A DNA stretch of 64,000 nt, taken from assembly GCA_023399375.1 (NCBI GenBank), contig JAEWPX010000139.1, positions 1 through 64,000 on the forward strand, read 5' to 3'. Within the stretch, counting starts at the first letter, position 1, and every line of letters begins with the position of its first letter. Position numbers and translations under genes: made by a program. This DNA is from Pseudomonadota bacterium. GTDB lineage: Bacteria > Desulfobacterota > Desulfovibrionia > Desulfovibrionales > Desulfovibrionaceae. The notes below the pieces were generated by a model that did no database searches, was not told the origin of the DNA, and saw only the letters and a program-made list of their open reading frames with translations. Shown here piece after piece: positions 1 to 9,163 of this stretch.

Positions 1-11
1 TCGCAGGCCTG

Positions 12-28
12 TCGCCCCTTCGGGGCGA
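12..28 (+). terminator. possible hairpin terminator of an upstream gene
   Basis: A short perfect stem (seven base pairs, three-base loop, GC-rich) lies at the window edge and is followed by an A/T-rich stretch rather than a clear T-run. It may end a gene lying before the window. Only the hairpin is seen; the function is inferred. Confidence 0.3.
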
Positions 29-82
29 AGTTCTTGAATAAAATAATGATGCACGATCCGCATATGTTGGAATCCCCTATAA

Positions 83-121
83 GGGAGTCCAGAGGGCGGT
101 AGCCTTTTGGCCGCCGGAGGC
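83..121 (+). repeat. intergenic repeat with hairpin, copy 1
   Basis: A 39-base stretch that recurs almost exactly at 992-1030. It begins GGGAGTCCAGAGGG and contains a GGCGG/CCGCC stem around a T-rich loop. One copy sits before and one after the inositol monophosphatase gene. It may be a REP-like element or a weak terminator. Confidence 0.6.
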
Positions 122-158
122 ATCTTCCCTGCCTCATCCCCTCAACAAAGGAATGACT

Positions 159-944
159 ATGTCTATTGACGTTGCCGCCGCGTTGGCCGGGGCGCTGGCT
201 GCCGTGCGGGAGGCCGGGGAGCGCATCCGCGCCGATTTCGCCGCCCCGCGCGACGTGCGCCGCAAGGGTCGCATTGATCTCGTTACGGCCACGGACCTCG
301 CCGTCGAGGCCATGCTCAAGGAATCCCTGGCCAAGGTGTTACCCGGGGCTGCGTTTCTGGCCGAGGAAACGGCCGCGGCCACGAAGCTCACCGGCCCGAC
401 CTGGATCATCGATCCCGTGGATGGCACCACCAATTTCGCCCACGGCTTTCCTTTCGTGTGCACCTCCGTGGCGCTCTACGACGGCCAGGAGCCCCTGGTC
501 GGCATCGTGAGCGCCCCCATCCTCGGCCAGTGCTTCGAGGCAGGGCAGGGGCTCGGCGCGCGCTTAAACGGCGCGCCCATCACGGTCTCGACCGTCGCCG
601 ACCCCGTGAATGCCCTTGTGGCCACGGGTTTTCCCTACGCCATACGCGAACATCTCGACGAGATCACCGCCTCGCTTCGCGCTATGCTCGCCGCGACGCA
701 GGGCATTCGCCGGCCGGGATCGGCCGCCCTGGACCTGGCCTATGTCGCCGCCGGGCGCTTCGACGCCTTTTACGAAATGGCGCTCAACCCCTGGGACGTG
801 GCCGCGGGCGTGCTGCTCGTCGCCGAGGCCGGGGGCAGGGTGACGGGCTACAGGCCGAATGCGCCGTACAAACTCGGGGATTTCCGCCTCCTTGCCAGCA
901 ACGGCCGGCTGCACGGGGCCATGGAGGAACTCCTGGCGGAATGA
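159..944 (+). CDS. suhB: inositol monophosphatase family protein
   Basis: Hydrolyses inositol-1-phosphate or a related sugar phosphate; the SuhB branch of this Mg-dependent family also takes part in rRNA transcription in enterobacteria. The metal-site motifs are plain: a GRIDLVTATD-like segment near residue 40, an EE pair in FLAEETA, the WIIDPVDGTTNF motif near residue 90, and the C-terminal NPWDVAAG motif. Length (about 261 aa) fits the family. I take the ATG at 159 rather than the one at 153, because AAAGGA at 147-152 leaves six bases before 159 and none before 153. Which phosphate it acts on cannot be told from sequence. Confidence 0.9.
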   Translation: MSIDVAAALAGALAAVREAGERIRADFAAPRDVRRKGRIDLVTATDLAVEAMLKESLAKVLPGAAFLAEETAAATKLTGPTWIIDPVDGTTNFAHGFPFVCTSVALYDGQEPLVGIVSAPILGQCFEAGQGLGARLNGAPITVSTVADPVNALVATGFPYAIREHLDEITASLRAMLAATQGIRRPGSAALDLAYVAAGRFDAFYEMALNPWDVAAGVLLVAEAGGRVTGYRPNAPYKLGDFRLLASNGRLHGAMEELLAE

Positions 945-991
945 GGCCGCGCTTTTGCAATGGGTAGGGAACGGCATCTCGGAAATTTTAT

Positions 992-1030
992 GGGAGTCCA
1001 GAGGGCGGTAGCCCTTTGGCCGCCGGAGGC
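992..1030 (+). repeat. intergenic repeat with hairpin, copy 2
   Basis: Near-identical to 83-121 (same GGGAGTCCAGAGGGCGGTAG core and CCGCCGGAGGC end). It lies between the convergent inositol monophosphatase and Nudix genes, where a bidirectional terminator would be useful. Function is inferred. Confidence 0.6.
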
Positions 1031-1090
1031 TTCTCCCCGTCCACATCTCCCTCGCTCCTCCTCCCCATTTCCCCAATCTCCCCTCCAGCC

Positions 1091-1627
1091 TTACCCCGTG
1101 CGCGCGAACAGGCTTTTGCGCTCGAAGAAGCGCACCACGGCGGGGGTGAGCTGGTCGCGGTAATCCCGAACCAGGGCGGCCAGTTCCGCGGCGTCCACGA
1201 ACATGCCGCCGGAAACTTCCTCGGGATTGGGGCGCGGCGGCGCGGACAGGCGGCCGGCGGAGAAGAGCGTGACGAACTCGAAGGCCGTGTCCTCGCCCGC
1301 GTCGATGGCGTCCACGAACGTCAGCGCCGGGGCGCGCAGACCCAGTTCCTCGAGCAGTTCCCGGGCGGCGGCGTCCTGACGGGCTTCCCCGGCCTTGACG
1401 TGGCCCGTGGCCGACAGGTCGAACCGGCCGGGATAGAGGCTTTTTTTGGCGGCCCGTTTTTGCAGGTAGAGCTTGCCCCGGCCGTCGTAGACGAGCACCA
1501 TGACCGAGCGGTGGTAGAGCCCCTGGCGGTGGGCTTCGGCAAGGGGCAGAATGCAAAGCGGCTTGTCGGCCGCGTCCACGATGTCCACCATTTCCGGCGG
1601 CGGACCGGCCACGCGTTTTTTCGCCAT
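1091..1627 (-). CDS. Nudix hydrolase, isopentenyl-diphosphate isomerase-like
   Basis: A 178-aa Nudix protein of the group that resembles bacterial isopentenyl-diphosphate isomerase and is often annotated as YfcD-like. The full Nudix box G-x5-E-x7-REUxEExGU is present at residues 75-97, with the REL and EELGL parts intact. The N-terminal half (EMVDIVDAADKPL, then a YHRSVMVLVYD strand) is typical of this branch. The substrate is not known; it could be a nucleotide-sugar or other diphosphate. The gene is divergent from the rimI-like gene, with 53 bases between them that must hold both promoters. Confidence 0.8.
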   Translation of the reverse strand: MAKKRVAGPPPEMVDIVDAADKPLCILPLAEAHRQGLYHRSVMVLVYDGRGKLYLQKRAAKKSLYPGRFDLSATGHVKAGEARQDAAARELLEELGLRAPALTFVDAIDAGEDTAFEFVTLFSAGRLSAPPRPNPEEVSGGMFVDAAELAALVRDYRDQLTPAVVRFFERKSLFARTG

Positions 1628-1680
1628 GACGACTTCTCCCGGCCTTTGGGCCGCAACCCGTATGCCACAGGCACTGTGCC

Positions 1681-2139
1681 ATGAAAATCCCGTACGCGCC
1701 TGAACCCGCGCGCCTTGGGCCGGAAAGCGCCCCGGCCCTGGCCGCCCTGGAAGCGCGTTGCTTTCCCGATCCCTGGGACGCCGCCGCGTTCGAAGCCGCC
1801 TTCGGGCGCAAGGCCTTTGCCGCGTTCGGCGTCGCCGACGGGGCAGGGGGGCTTGTCGCCTACGCCACTTTCCATTTCCTTTGCGATGAGTTCGAGGTGC
1901 TCAACGTCGCCGTCGCCCCGGAGCTGCGTGGCCGGGGGCTGGCCGGCGTGCTTTTCGGCCATGTCTTGCAACTGGTGGATAAAATGGGCATGACCCGGGG
2001 GTACTTGGAAGTTCGCGCGGGCAATGTCCCGGCCAGACGGCTCTACCAGCGCCACGGGTTCCACGAAGCCGGCGTGCGCAGACATTATTACCCCGACAAT
2101 GGGGAAGACGCCCTGGTCATGGTCCGCGAATCTTCGTAA
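1681..2139 (+). CDS. rimI: RimI-like ribosomal-protein-alanine N-acetyltransferase
   Basis: GNAT-fold acetyltransferase of 152 aa using acetyl-CoA. The acetyl-CoA binding motif is seen as VAVAPELRGRGLAG near residues 78-91. The C-terminal pattern N-PARRLYQRHGF followed by a tyrosine pair (RRHYY) is the hallmark of the RimI branch, which acetylates the N-terminal alanine of ribosomal protein S18. No clear ribosome binding site precedes the ATG. It lies 32 bases before pgk and on the same strand, so co-transcription is possible. Confidence 0.8.
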   Translation: MKIPYAPEPARLGPESAPALAALEARCFPDPWDAAAFEAAFGRKAFAAFGVADGAGGLVAYATFHFLCDEFEVLNVAVAPELRGRGLAGVLFGHVLQLVDKMGMTRGYLEVRAGNVPARRLYQRHGFHEAGVRRHYYPDNGEDALVMVRESS

Positions 2140-2171
2140 GCCTCCAAGGACGCAACACCCAAGGAGATCCC

Positions 2172-3370
2172 ATGGCTCTTATCCGAATCGACGAAGTGGA
2201 TGTCAAAGGCAAGAAGCTCCTGATCCGGGTGGATTACAACGTGCCGTTGCAAAACGGCGTCATCACCGACGACCTGCGTATCCGGGCGAGCCTGCCGACC
2301 ATCGAGTACGCCCTGTCCCAGGGCTGCTCGCTGATCCTGTGTTCGCACCTGGGCAAGGCCAAGGGCGAGCCCGATACCAAGTATTCCCTGGCCCCGGCGG
2401 CCAAGCGGCTGTCGGGACTGCTCGATCGCGAGGTCAAGATGGCCCCGGACTGCCTGGGCGAGGCGACCAAGGCCATGGCCGCGGCGCTTAAGCCCGGCGA
2501 GATCCTCATGCTCGAAAACCTGCGCTTCCACCCCGGGGAAACCGCCGGTGACATGGACTTCGCCAGGGAAGTCATGTCCATGGCCGATGTCTACGTCAAC
2601 GACGCTTTCGGCACGGCCCACCGTCCCCACGCCTCCATGGTGGCGTTTGCCAAGGTGGCGAAGAAATGTTGCGCCGGCTTCCTGCTCATGAAGGAATGGA
2701 AGTTCCTGGGCGAGGCCGTGCAGTCGCCCACGCGCCCCTTCGTGGCCGTCTCCGGCGGGGCGAAGGTCTCCTCCAAGCTCGGCGTGCTCAACAACCTGCT
2801 GTCCAAGGTCGACGCCATGGTCATCGGCGGGGCCATGGCCAACACGTTCCTGGCCGCCCAGGGCTACAAGGTGGGCAAGTCCCTTGTCGAACCCGACCTC
2901 TACGAGGCGGCGCGCGGCATCCTCAAGGAAGCCAAGGAGCGCGGCGTGGGCTTCTACCTGCCCGTGGACTGCGTCATCTCCATGGACGCGGGCAAACCCA
3001 TCGCCGAGATGCAGCCCGCCGGCCAGGTGCCTTTCCAGGCCGTGCCCGACGACGCCGTGATCCTCGACATCGGCCCCGTGACCGCCGGGCTCTACGCCTT
3101 GGTCATCGAGCCGGCCAAGACCGTGGTCTGGAACGGCCCCATGGGTGCGTTCGAGAACCCGGCCTTCGCCCAGGGCTCGTTCACCGTGGGGCACATCGTG
3201 GCCGGCGTGCGGGGGCTTAGCATCGTCGGCGGCGGCGACACCGACGTAGTGGTGCACCAAGCGGGACTGGCCGACAAGATGGCGTTCATCTCCACGGGCG
3301 GCGGCGCGTCCCTGGAGTTTCTCGAAGGCAAGGAACTGCCGGCGTTCGCGGCGCTCAAGGAGTGTCAGTC

Positions 3371-3374
<4 letters not shown>
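2172..3374 (+). CDS. pgk: phosphoglycerate kinase
   Basis: Glycolytic enzyme converting 1,3-bisphosphoglycerate and ADP to 3-phosphoglycerate and ATP in the cytoplasm. The 400-aa length is normal. Visible motifs: IRVDYNVP near residue 20, CSHLGK near 60, FGTAHRPHAS near 150, GGAKVSSKLGVL near 195, GPMGAFE near 320 and GGGDTDVV near 355. The family usually has GGGDS, so the D-T here is a small deviation. AAGGAG stands eight bases before the ATG. Its stop overlaps the start of tpiA by four bases (ATGA), so the two are translationally coupled. Confidence 0.97.
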
Positions 3375-4129
<755 letters not shown>

Positions 4130-4171
4130 TGAACTCGCGGTCATGTCCGTGAAAATAACGGGAAAATTCAG

Positions 4172-4564
4172 TTGACAACGCTCATAATTACTGTACATGT
4201 ACTCGCCTGCGTCGCAGTGATCATCCTGGTTTTGCTCCAGTCGGGCAAGGAAGGGATGGGAGTCATCTTCGGCGGCGGCAGCCAGTCGGTGTTCGGCAGC
4301 ACGGGAGCCGGCGGGTTGCTGGTCAAGCTGACGGCGCTTTTTGGGGCGATCTTTCTTATCACGTCGCTCGCGTACAACGTGTACTCGGGCTCGCACAAGC
4401 GCTCGGCCAAGTCGGTGATGATCGACTCGAGCGGCGCGCCCATCGCGCCGCCGGCCGGTGTGGCGACCGACGCGACCAAGGACGCGGAACCCAAGAAGGG
4501 CGTCACCTTCGAGGATATTCCGCCGGTCGCGCCCAAGGTGCCGGGAGACTCTCCCGCGAAATAG
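4172..4564 (+). CDS. secG: SecG, protein-export membrane protein
   Basis: Small subunit of the SecYEG translocon in the inner membrane. The hallmark stretch VLLQSGKEGMG, then GGGSQSVFGSTGAGG, then a second hydrophobic helix (LTALFGAIFLITSLAYNVY) is clear. At 130 aa it is longer than Escherichia coli SecG because of a Pro/Ala-rich cytoplasmic tail. The frame begins with TTG at 4172; no ATG lies near enough upstream of the first helix, so a TTG start is likely. It follows tpiA by 42 bases. Confidence 0.92.
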   Translation: MTTLIITVHVLACVAVIILVLLQSGKEGMGVIFGGGSQSVFGSTGAGGLLVKLTALFGAIFLITSLAYNVYSGSHKRSAKSVMIDSSGAPIAPPAGVATDATKDAEPKKGVTFEDIPPVAPKVPGDSPAK

Positions 4565-4573
4565 ACGATATTT

Positions 4574-4659
4574 GCCGAAGTGGTGGAACTGGTAGACACG
4601 CCATCTTGAGGGGGTGGTGGGCCATGCCCGTGGGGGTTCGAGTCCCCCCTTCGGCACCA
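4574..4659 (+). tRNA. tRNA-Leu, anticodon GAG
   Basis: Acceptor stem GCCGAAG (4574-4580) pairs with CTTCGGC (4649-4655); A discriminator and encoded CCA follow. The anticodon arm CCATC / TTGAGGG / GGTGG gives anticodon GAG. A long variable arm, typical of leucine tRNA, and the TTCGAGT T-loop are present. Its 3' end is the insertion point of the islands downstream: the last 20 bases recur at about 28352 and 56245. Confidence 0.95.
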
Positions 4660-4663
4660 TCTA
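4640..4663 (+). repeat. island attachment site, copy A (within tRNA-Leu)
   Basis: The segment GAGTCCCCCCTTCGGCACCA plus TCTA covers the T-arm/acceptor end of the tRNA. It recurs at 28352-28375 (exact) and 56245-56265 (missing three bases, GGC). This is the pattern left when a tyrosine integrase inserts an element in a tRNA 3' end and restores the gene. Confidence 0.8.
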
Positions 4664-4704
4664 AAAGGGGTTACAGCTAACAAGCTGTAACCCCTTATTT
4701 TTTT
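4664..4704 (+). terminator. rho-independent terminator after tRNA-Leu
   Basis: GGGGTTACAGCT and AGCTGTAACCCC form a 12-bp stem around AACA, followed by TTATTTTTTT. It ends tRNA transcription. The hairpin is carried in the island copies too (about 28378-28420 and 56266-56306), so it belongs to the integrating element's left end. Confidence 0.85.
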
Positions 4705-6139
4705 GTCTTCAGGGTTACGGCAAGGCTTCAAAAAGCCCTGTAATTTGGCCAAAGTAGCAAAAAGGGTCAAACTGCTGGGGCAAACATGCCGGACGCCGGC
4801 GTGGGCCATAGCCATGTCACCAACTTGCCAGTCGCTCCACGGCCGAAGGGAAGCACTCTTACCCCCACAGGCATCAAAAGACGTTATTGCCGGATCGTCA
4901 CGCCAGGAAGCGCTATCGCTTAAGCGCACCTCTCCCAGCTATCTTTACCTCAAAGGGAATCTCTTTTATTTTCGGTACGCTTTTCCCAAGATCTATCGCG
5001 ATCGCCTGGGCCATGCTGAAATTCGGATGAGCCTGGAAACAGGCTACGTGCGTGAAGCAAGGGTGCGGGCCGTGTCGATGTGTTCAAGACTTCGGATCCT
5101 ATTGGGGAGTGGCGTGATGGACTATCAAGAGCTCCGACAGCAGTTAAAGGAATGGTTGCTTCAGCTTCTTGCAAAAGATGATAAAAAACCAGTTTCGCAA
5201 AGAGAGATTCGAGAAAGGATAAACGGATATTTGCGGGTGCTGCTTGAAAACGACGATCGAAATATTCACCCCCGGCCACGGGTGGTGGGGCCTGATATTG
5301 AATTAACTAACGGACAAGCTTCGCTATGTCAGGCTGATATACTTACAAGTATCGTTAACGAGCCAGAAGCGCTGATTGATATTTCCATTGATACAATTCC
5401 AGAACTTGTTGCGGGAAAAATTTTTCGCCCGGATGAGATTTCAAAAGATAATGTTTTGCAAATTACAAAAGAATATTTGAAGGCTCAAATCACCAATCAT
5501 AGGATCCAGGAGGCGCGGGCACGAGGCGATTACTTGCCAGAACAGGCTGTTTTTGCTGCTCCATATAAGCCATGTGAACACGAAGATGTTGCTACGTCTT
5601 CCGATGCTGTTTCTGTGAAGACAGAAAAATCATTTTTATTGTCTGAGCTTATTGAGAAATATATTGAAGTAAAGTTGTCGGATGGGGCTTGGAAAGCACA
5701 TAGCGTCCCCGACCATCGGGGCCGGTTGGCAAATTTGACCGATATATTGGGTGACATGCATGCGTGTGACGTTTCAAGAGATGATGCGAGACGTTTTCGT
5801 GATACAATTCGACAGCTGCCACCCAATAGAACAAAGCGAAAGGAGTTTCGAGATAAAAGTATTGAAGAGATTATTGCGATGAAACCTACGACAGTGCTTA
5901 ACGTTAAGACAGTAAATATGATTGTCGAAGCGGTTTCAAGTTTATTTGAGTGGGGCGTCAAAGAAAATATTTTGTCATTCAATCCTGCAAAGGCACTTTC
6001 TGTTAAAGATGATAGGCAGGATATCGGGCTGCGCGATGCCTTTGATAAGTCCGATTTGCAAAAGATGTTTCTTTGTAAAAAGTATGTCCATAATGAATTT
6101 AAACATCCGTCTTTTTTTTGGACACCATTAGTAAGCTGA
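4703..6139 (+). pseudogene. tyrosine integrase, truncated before the catalytic domain
   Basis: Island integrase that would have recombined at the tRNA-Leu end. The N-terminal part has the DUF6538-type arm domain (SPSYLYLKGNLFYFRYAFPK, then IRMSLETGYVREA), and the middle part is a helical core-binding domain ending about residue 470. The frame runs into the IS3 element at 6137 just where the catalytic domain (Arg, HxxR, Tyr) should begin, so the enzyme is dead. The open frame starts at TTG 4703, inside the terminator T-run; an ATG at 4814 is a more likely start. From about 5080 on the DNA is clearly AT-richer than the flanking core. The first 380 bases are duplicated at 28416 and partly at 56306 and 43471. 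Confidence 0.85.
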
Positions 6140-6162
6140 CCTGCCGGCATTCTTCGGACCAG

Positions 6163-7020
6163 TCAATTCTTGAGGGTAGCTCCTTGGTTTGAGGTGCTGT
6201 CGAGCATCCGAGCAAAGGCCCCCGGCGTCATTTTGCCGAGACTCGAATGCGGCCGCACCTCGTTGTAGGTCCTGCGCCAATCCTCAATGACCACCACCTT
6301 GGCTTCCGTCCGGGAGCGGAACCATTCCATGGAGAGGCATTCGTCCCGGAATTTGCCGTTGAAGCTCTCGACCATGCCGTTTTGCCAGGGCTTGCCGGGA
6401 TCGATCAGAGCAACTTCGAGCCCTTGGTTCGCCACCCAGCGCAGGAGCGCCTTGGAGACAAACTCCGGACCGTTGTCCGAACGCAGGTGATGCGGCGCGC
6501 CGCGTTCGCTGACCAGGCGCGACAGGACTTCGATCACCCGGTTTGACCGGATGCTCCCGGCAACGTCAATGGCAAGGCATTCCCTCGTATATTCATCAAT
6601 GATCGGAAGGCATTTGAGCTGCTGCCCATTGGCGCAGGCATCGTGCACGAAGTCGTAGGCCCAGACTTCATTGGCCCCTGACGGCAATTGCGGCCGAGGC
6701 CGCGAGTGCGCCACACGTTTGCGCGGACGCTTTCGGGGCACCTGCAATCCGGCCTTTTGCCAGAGGCGCAACGCCTTGTCTGGTCCCATGGCGTGCCCCA
6801 GTTGCTCCATAAAGACCAGTATCCGCCGGTAGCCGAACCGGGGGAATTGGTCAGACAGCTGTTTCATGGCCGCCAGGAGCGGGCCATCGCGGGCCTCGAT
6901 GCGCGACGCATAGCCAAGCGTCGATCGGGAAACGGAAAACAGCGCACACGCCTTGCGCTGCGACAGTCCGCGTCGCTGCGCAAACACCACCTGCCGGCGT
7001 CTGGCGGGTGCGCCTACCAT
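6163..7020 (-). CDS. IS3-family transposase OrfB (DDE catalytic subunit)
   Basis: A 285-aa integrase-core transposase. An HTH_21 region (FGYRRILVFMEQLG) is followed by the rve domain with the first Asp in VWAYDFVHD, the second in LRSDNGPEF, and the Glu in NGMVESFNGKFRDECL. It overlaps OrfA by a few bases in another frame, as expected for a programmed frameshift giving the OrfAB fusion. A second, broken copy of this gene lies at 46930-47340. Confidence 0.9.
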   Translation of the reverse strand: MVGAPARRRQVVFAQRRGLSQRKACALFSVSRSTLGYASRIEARDGPLLAAMKQLSDQFPRFGYRRILVFMEQLGHAMGPDKALRLWQKAGLQVPRKRPRKRVAHSRPRPQLPSGANEVWAYDFVHDACANGQQLKCLPIIDEYTRECLAIDVAGSIRSNRVIEVLSRLVSERGAPHHLRSDNGPEFVSKALLRWVANQGLEVALIDPGKPWQNGMVESFNGKFRDECLSMEWFRSRTEAKVVVIEDWRRTYNEVRPHSSLGKMTPGAFARMLDSTSNQGATLKN

Positions 7021-7277
7021 TTTTTTGCGGCGACTTCCTTCATGACCTCAATCTCGAGGTCCCGCTCGGCCAGGAGCCGTTTGAGTCTGGTGTTCTCCTG
7101 CTCCAGCTGGCGCAGGCGTTTGACGTCGTCGGCGTTCATGCCGCTGAAGCGCTGCCGCCAGCCATAGATCGTCTGCTCGCTCACGTCGTGGCGCTTGGCG
7201 ACCTGGGCCACCGGATCCTTGTCGGCCTCGCGCAGGATGCCGACCATCTGCTCTTCCGAAAATCGTCCCTTTCTCAT
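7014..7277 (-). CDS. IS3-family transposase OrfA
   Basis: An 87-aa DNA-binding subunit. It starts MRKGRFSEEQMVGIL, has a helix-turn-helix (VAQVAKRHDVSEQTIYGWR) and a leucine-zipper coiled coil (RLRQLEQENTRLKRLLAERD). I chose the ATG at 7277 over the one at 7304 because the family starts with this MRK/MKK-R-F-x-EEQ pattern. Confidence 0.88.
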   Translation of the reverse strand: MRKGRFSEEQMVGILREADKDPVAQVAKRHDVSEQTIYGWRQRFSGMNADDVKRLRQLEQENTRLKRLLAERDLEIEVMKEVAAKKW

Positions 7278-7346
7278 GGCTCCCTCTTTGTCGTCGGGAG
7301 CCACCTTCTCAAGTTTCAGATGGTCCGAAAAGGCCCGGGCAGGTCA

Positions 7347-7407
7347 CATGTACGCCGAAGCCCAGATGAAGGCCGAAGTTCTCCGCGAGGCACTCGGAAA
7401 AAAGTAG
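7347..7407 (+). pseudogene. IS3 OrfA fragment (last 19 codons)
   Basis: Reads MYAEAQMKAEVLREALGKK then stop, matching the coiled-coil tail of IS3-type OrfA proteins. It sits 24 bases before the OrfB start and is cut on its left by the other IS3 copy. Confidence 0.65.
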
Positions 7408-7430
7408 CAAGGCCATCTCGTCGCCGTGAG

Positions 7431-8231
7431 ATGGCCAAAGACGCCGTGAAGGGGAAAGCCTTGAGCATCAGACAAGCCTGCGAAGCGTTTGGCATCAGCC
7501 AGACATGCTACCGGCATGTGCCCAAGCTGTCTGACGAGAATGAATTCGTGGCCGACTGGTTGGTTCGGTTGACTGCCAATCAGCGCAACTGGGGCTTTGG
7601 GCTCTGCTTCCTGTACCTGCGCAATGTAAAGGGGTACGGCTGGAATCACAAACGAGTGTATCGGATCTATCGCGAGTTGGAGCTGAACCTGCGCATCAAA
7701 CCCAAAAAGCGTTTGGTCCGCGAGAAGCCGGAGCCACTGGTCCAGCCTGACACGGCGAATCAGGCGTGGTCCATGGATTTTATGCATGACCAGTTGGAAG
7801 GTGGTCGAAGCTACCGTCTATTCAACGTGATCGATGACTTCAATCGGGAAGGGTTGGCCATTGAAGCGGATTTCTCGCTACCCTCAGAGCGCGTCATCCG
7901 GGTCCTGGAACAGGTTATGGAGTGGCGTGGCAAGCCGAAGGCCATCCGGTGCGACAACGGCCCGGAGTATGTCAGCCATCGCCTGCAAGCCTGGGCCGAG
8001 AAGAATAGGATACGCCTCGACTATATTCAGCCGGGCAAACCGCAGCAAAACGCCTATGTGGAACGCTACAACCGAACCGTGCGCTACGACTGGCTGGGGC
8101 AGCACCTCTTTGAGAACATCGAAGAAGTCAGGGACTATGCCACCAAGTGGCTCTGGACTTACAACAACGAACGGCCCAACATGGGCATCGGCGGCATAAC
8201 CCCGAGGCAGAAACTGAGAACGGCTGCATAG
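7431..8231 (+). CDS. IS3-family transposase OrfB
   Basis: A 266-aa transposase, distinct in sequence from the one at 6163. N-terminal HTH_21-like part (RNWGFGLCFLYLR), then the rve catalytic core: Asp in AWSMDFMHD, Asp in IRCDNGPEY, Glu in QNAYVERYNRTVRYDWL. The family normally makes this protein by frameshift from OrfA, which is missing here. It is probably inactive as a unit because its left end is lost. Confidence 0.85.
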   Translation: MAKDAVKGKALSIRQACEAFGISQTCYRHVPKLSDENEFVADWLVRLTANQRNWGFGLCFLYLRNVKGYGWNHKRVYRIYRELELNLRIKPKKRLVREKPEPLVQPDTANQAWSMDFMHDQLEGGRSYRLFNVIDDFNREGLAIEADFSLPSERVIRVLEQVMEWRGKPKAIRCDNGPEYVSHRLQAWAEKNRIRLDYIQPGKPQQNAYVERYNRTVRYDWLGQHLFENIEEVRDYATKWLWTYNNERPNMGIGGITPRQKLRTAA

Positions 8232-8271
8232 CCCTACTTTTCAGCCCGCCTAAAAAGGGGAGGATTACCAT

Positions 8272-8457
8272 CAGGGTGTGCCTGGAGCGGCTCTGGCGCA
8301 CATCGAGTTCCGAGCGCAGCACATTCTCGAGGAATTCTGCCAGGCTGGCCTCGCGTTGGACTGCTTCATCGGCCAGGGAGGCATATTGGCTGGTGACGGC
8401 CACCAGGCGGAGCTGCTCGCAAAGCCGTGCGATCCGTTCATGGCGCAATTCGCTCAT
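8272..8457 (-). pseudogene. istB: IS21-family IstB helper ATPase, N-terminal fragment
   Basis: About 62 codons starting MSELRHERIARLCEQLRL, the N-terminal domain of IstB. The start overlaps the istA stop (ATGA), as in intact IS21 elements. The ATPase domain is gone, cut at about 8272 by the right end of the second IS3 element. Confidence 0.75.
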
Positions 8458-9163
8458 GGCCGCACCTCCGGCGCCAGCAGGCTCTCGTAAAAGGCCGGCG
8501 GGCGTTGCAGCGTCTCCGTTGGCCATGCCGTCTTGGCCAGAGGCTTCGATGCAGGCGTCTGGACGGCCTGGCGCACCGGCAGTGGCAGCAGTTCGGGCGT
8601 TTCCTGCTCCAGGAGGTCGATCGGACGCTGGCCTGTGGTGGCATGCTCCCGGACGTTGGCCACGTCGCGAAGCCAACGCCAGACCTCGGCATTGGCCGTG
8701 GCGGCATCAAGCACCAATCCCGATCCGGCAAGCCGGCTGGCCAGGGGGACGTAAAAACTGCGGCGCAGATAGCCGATGAAGCGTTCCACCTTGCCCTTGG
8801 TCTGTGCCCGATACGGTGCGCACAGCCGTGGCACGAAGCCGAAGTGCTTGGCCGCGTCCCAAAGTCCGGGATGAAAGCGGTGCTTGCCCTGGCCATGGGC
8901 GTTTCGCTCGACGACGACGGTACGCATGTTGTCGTAAAGCACCTCGCGAGGCACGCCGCCGATGGCGGCAAAGGCATGCTCATGACATGCCCGCAGGGTC
9001 TCGAAGCGTTCGTCGGTGACGAACTCGACATACGTGAATCGGCTATAGCCGAAGGTCATGACGAAGGCCGAAAGTGATCGCTGGCCGCGTCTGAAAACGC
9101 ACCAGTCGACCTGAGCCTGCCTGCCGGGAGACGTTTCAAAGCGGACAATCGGCTCCTCGGGGG
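8454..9163 (-). pseudogene. istA: IS21-family IstA transposase, C-terminal part
   Basis: About 236 codons of IstA. Reading from high coordinates: EEPIVRFETSPGRQAQVDW, then SAFVMTFGYSRFTYVEF, LYDNMRTVV, and YRAQTKGKVERFIGYLRRSF. These hold the second half of the catalytic core with its Glu. The N-terminal half is missing where the IS256-type element begins at about 9164. The ATG at 9059 is internal and not a true start. Confidence 0.8.

Larger units (their letters stand above)
6137..7346 (-). mobile_element. IS3-family insertion sequence (IS407-like group)
   Basis: Imperfect terminal inverted repeats beginning TGACCTGCC are seen at 6137 and, reversed, ending at 7346; they share the blocks TTCGGACCA and CTTGAG. 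Length near 1.21 kb with two overlapping reading frames fits the IS407 group. The bases just outside differ (AAGC and CATG), so no target duplication remains. That fits a later deletion or recombination joining the integrase gene to a second IS3 element. Confidence 0.85.
7347..8273 (+). mobile_element. second IS3-family element, left part missing
   Basis: Remains of a different IS3 element. It keeps the last 19 codons of OrfA (stop at 7407) and a complete OrfB. The 5' part, including the left repeat, is replaced by the first IS3 element at 7346. The right edge is about 8270-8273, where the istB frame of the next element begins; the exact end is not certain. Confidence 0.7.

Noticed and set aside
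8128..8676. A 182-aa minus-strand gene
   Set aside because: It mixes the true IstB start (from 8457) with noise on both sides across an IS junction.
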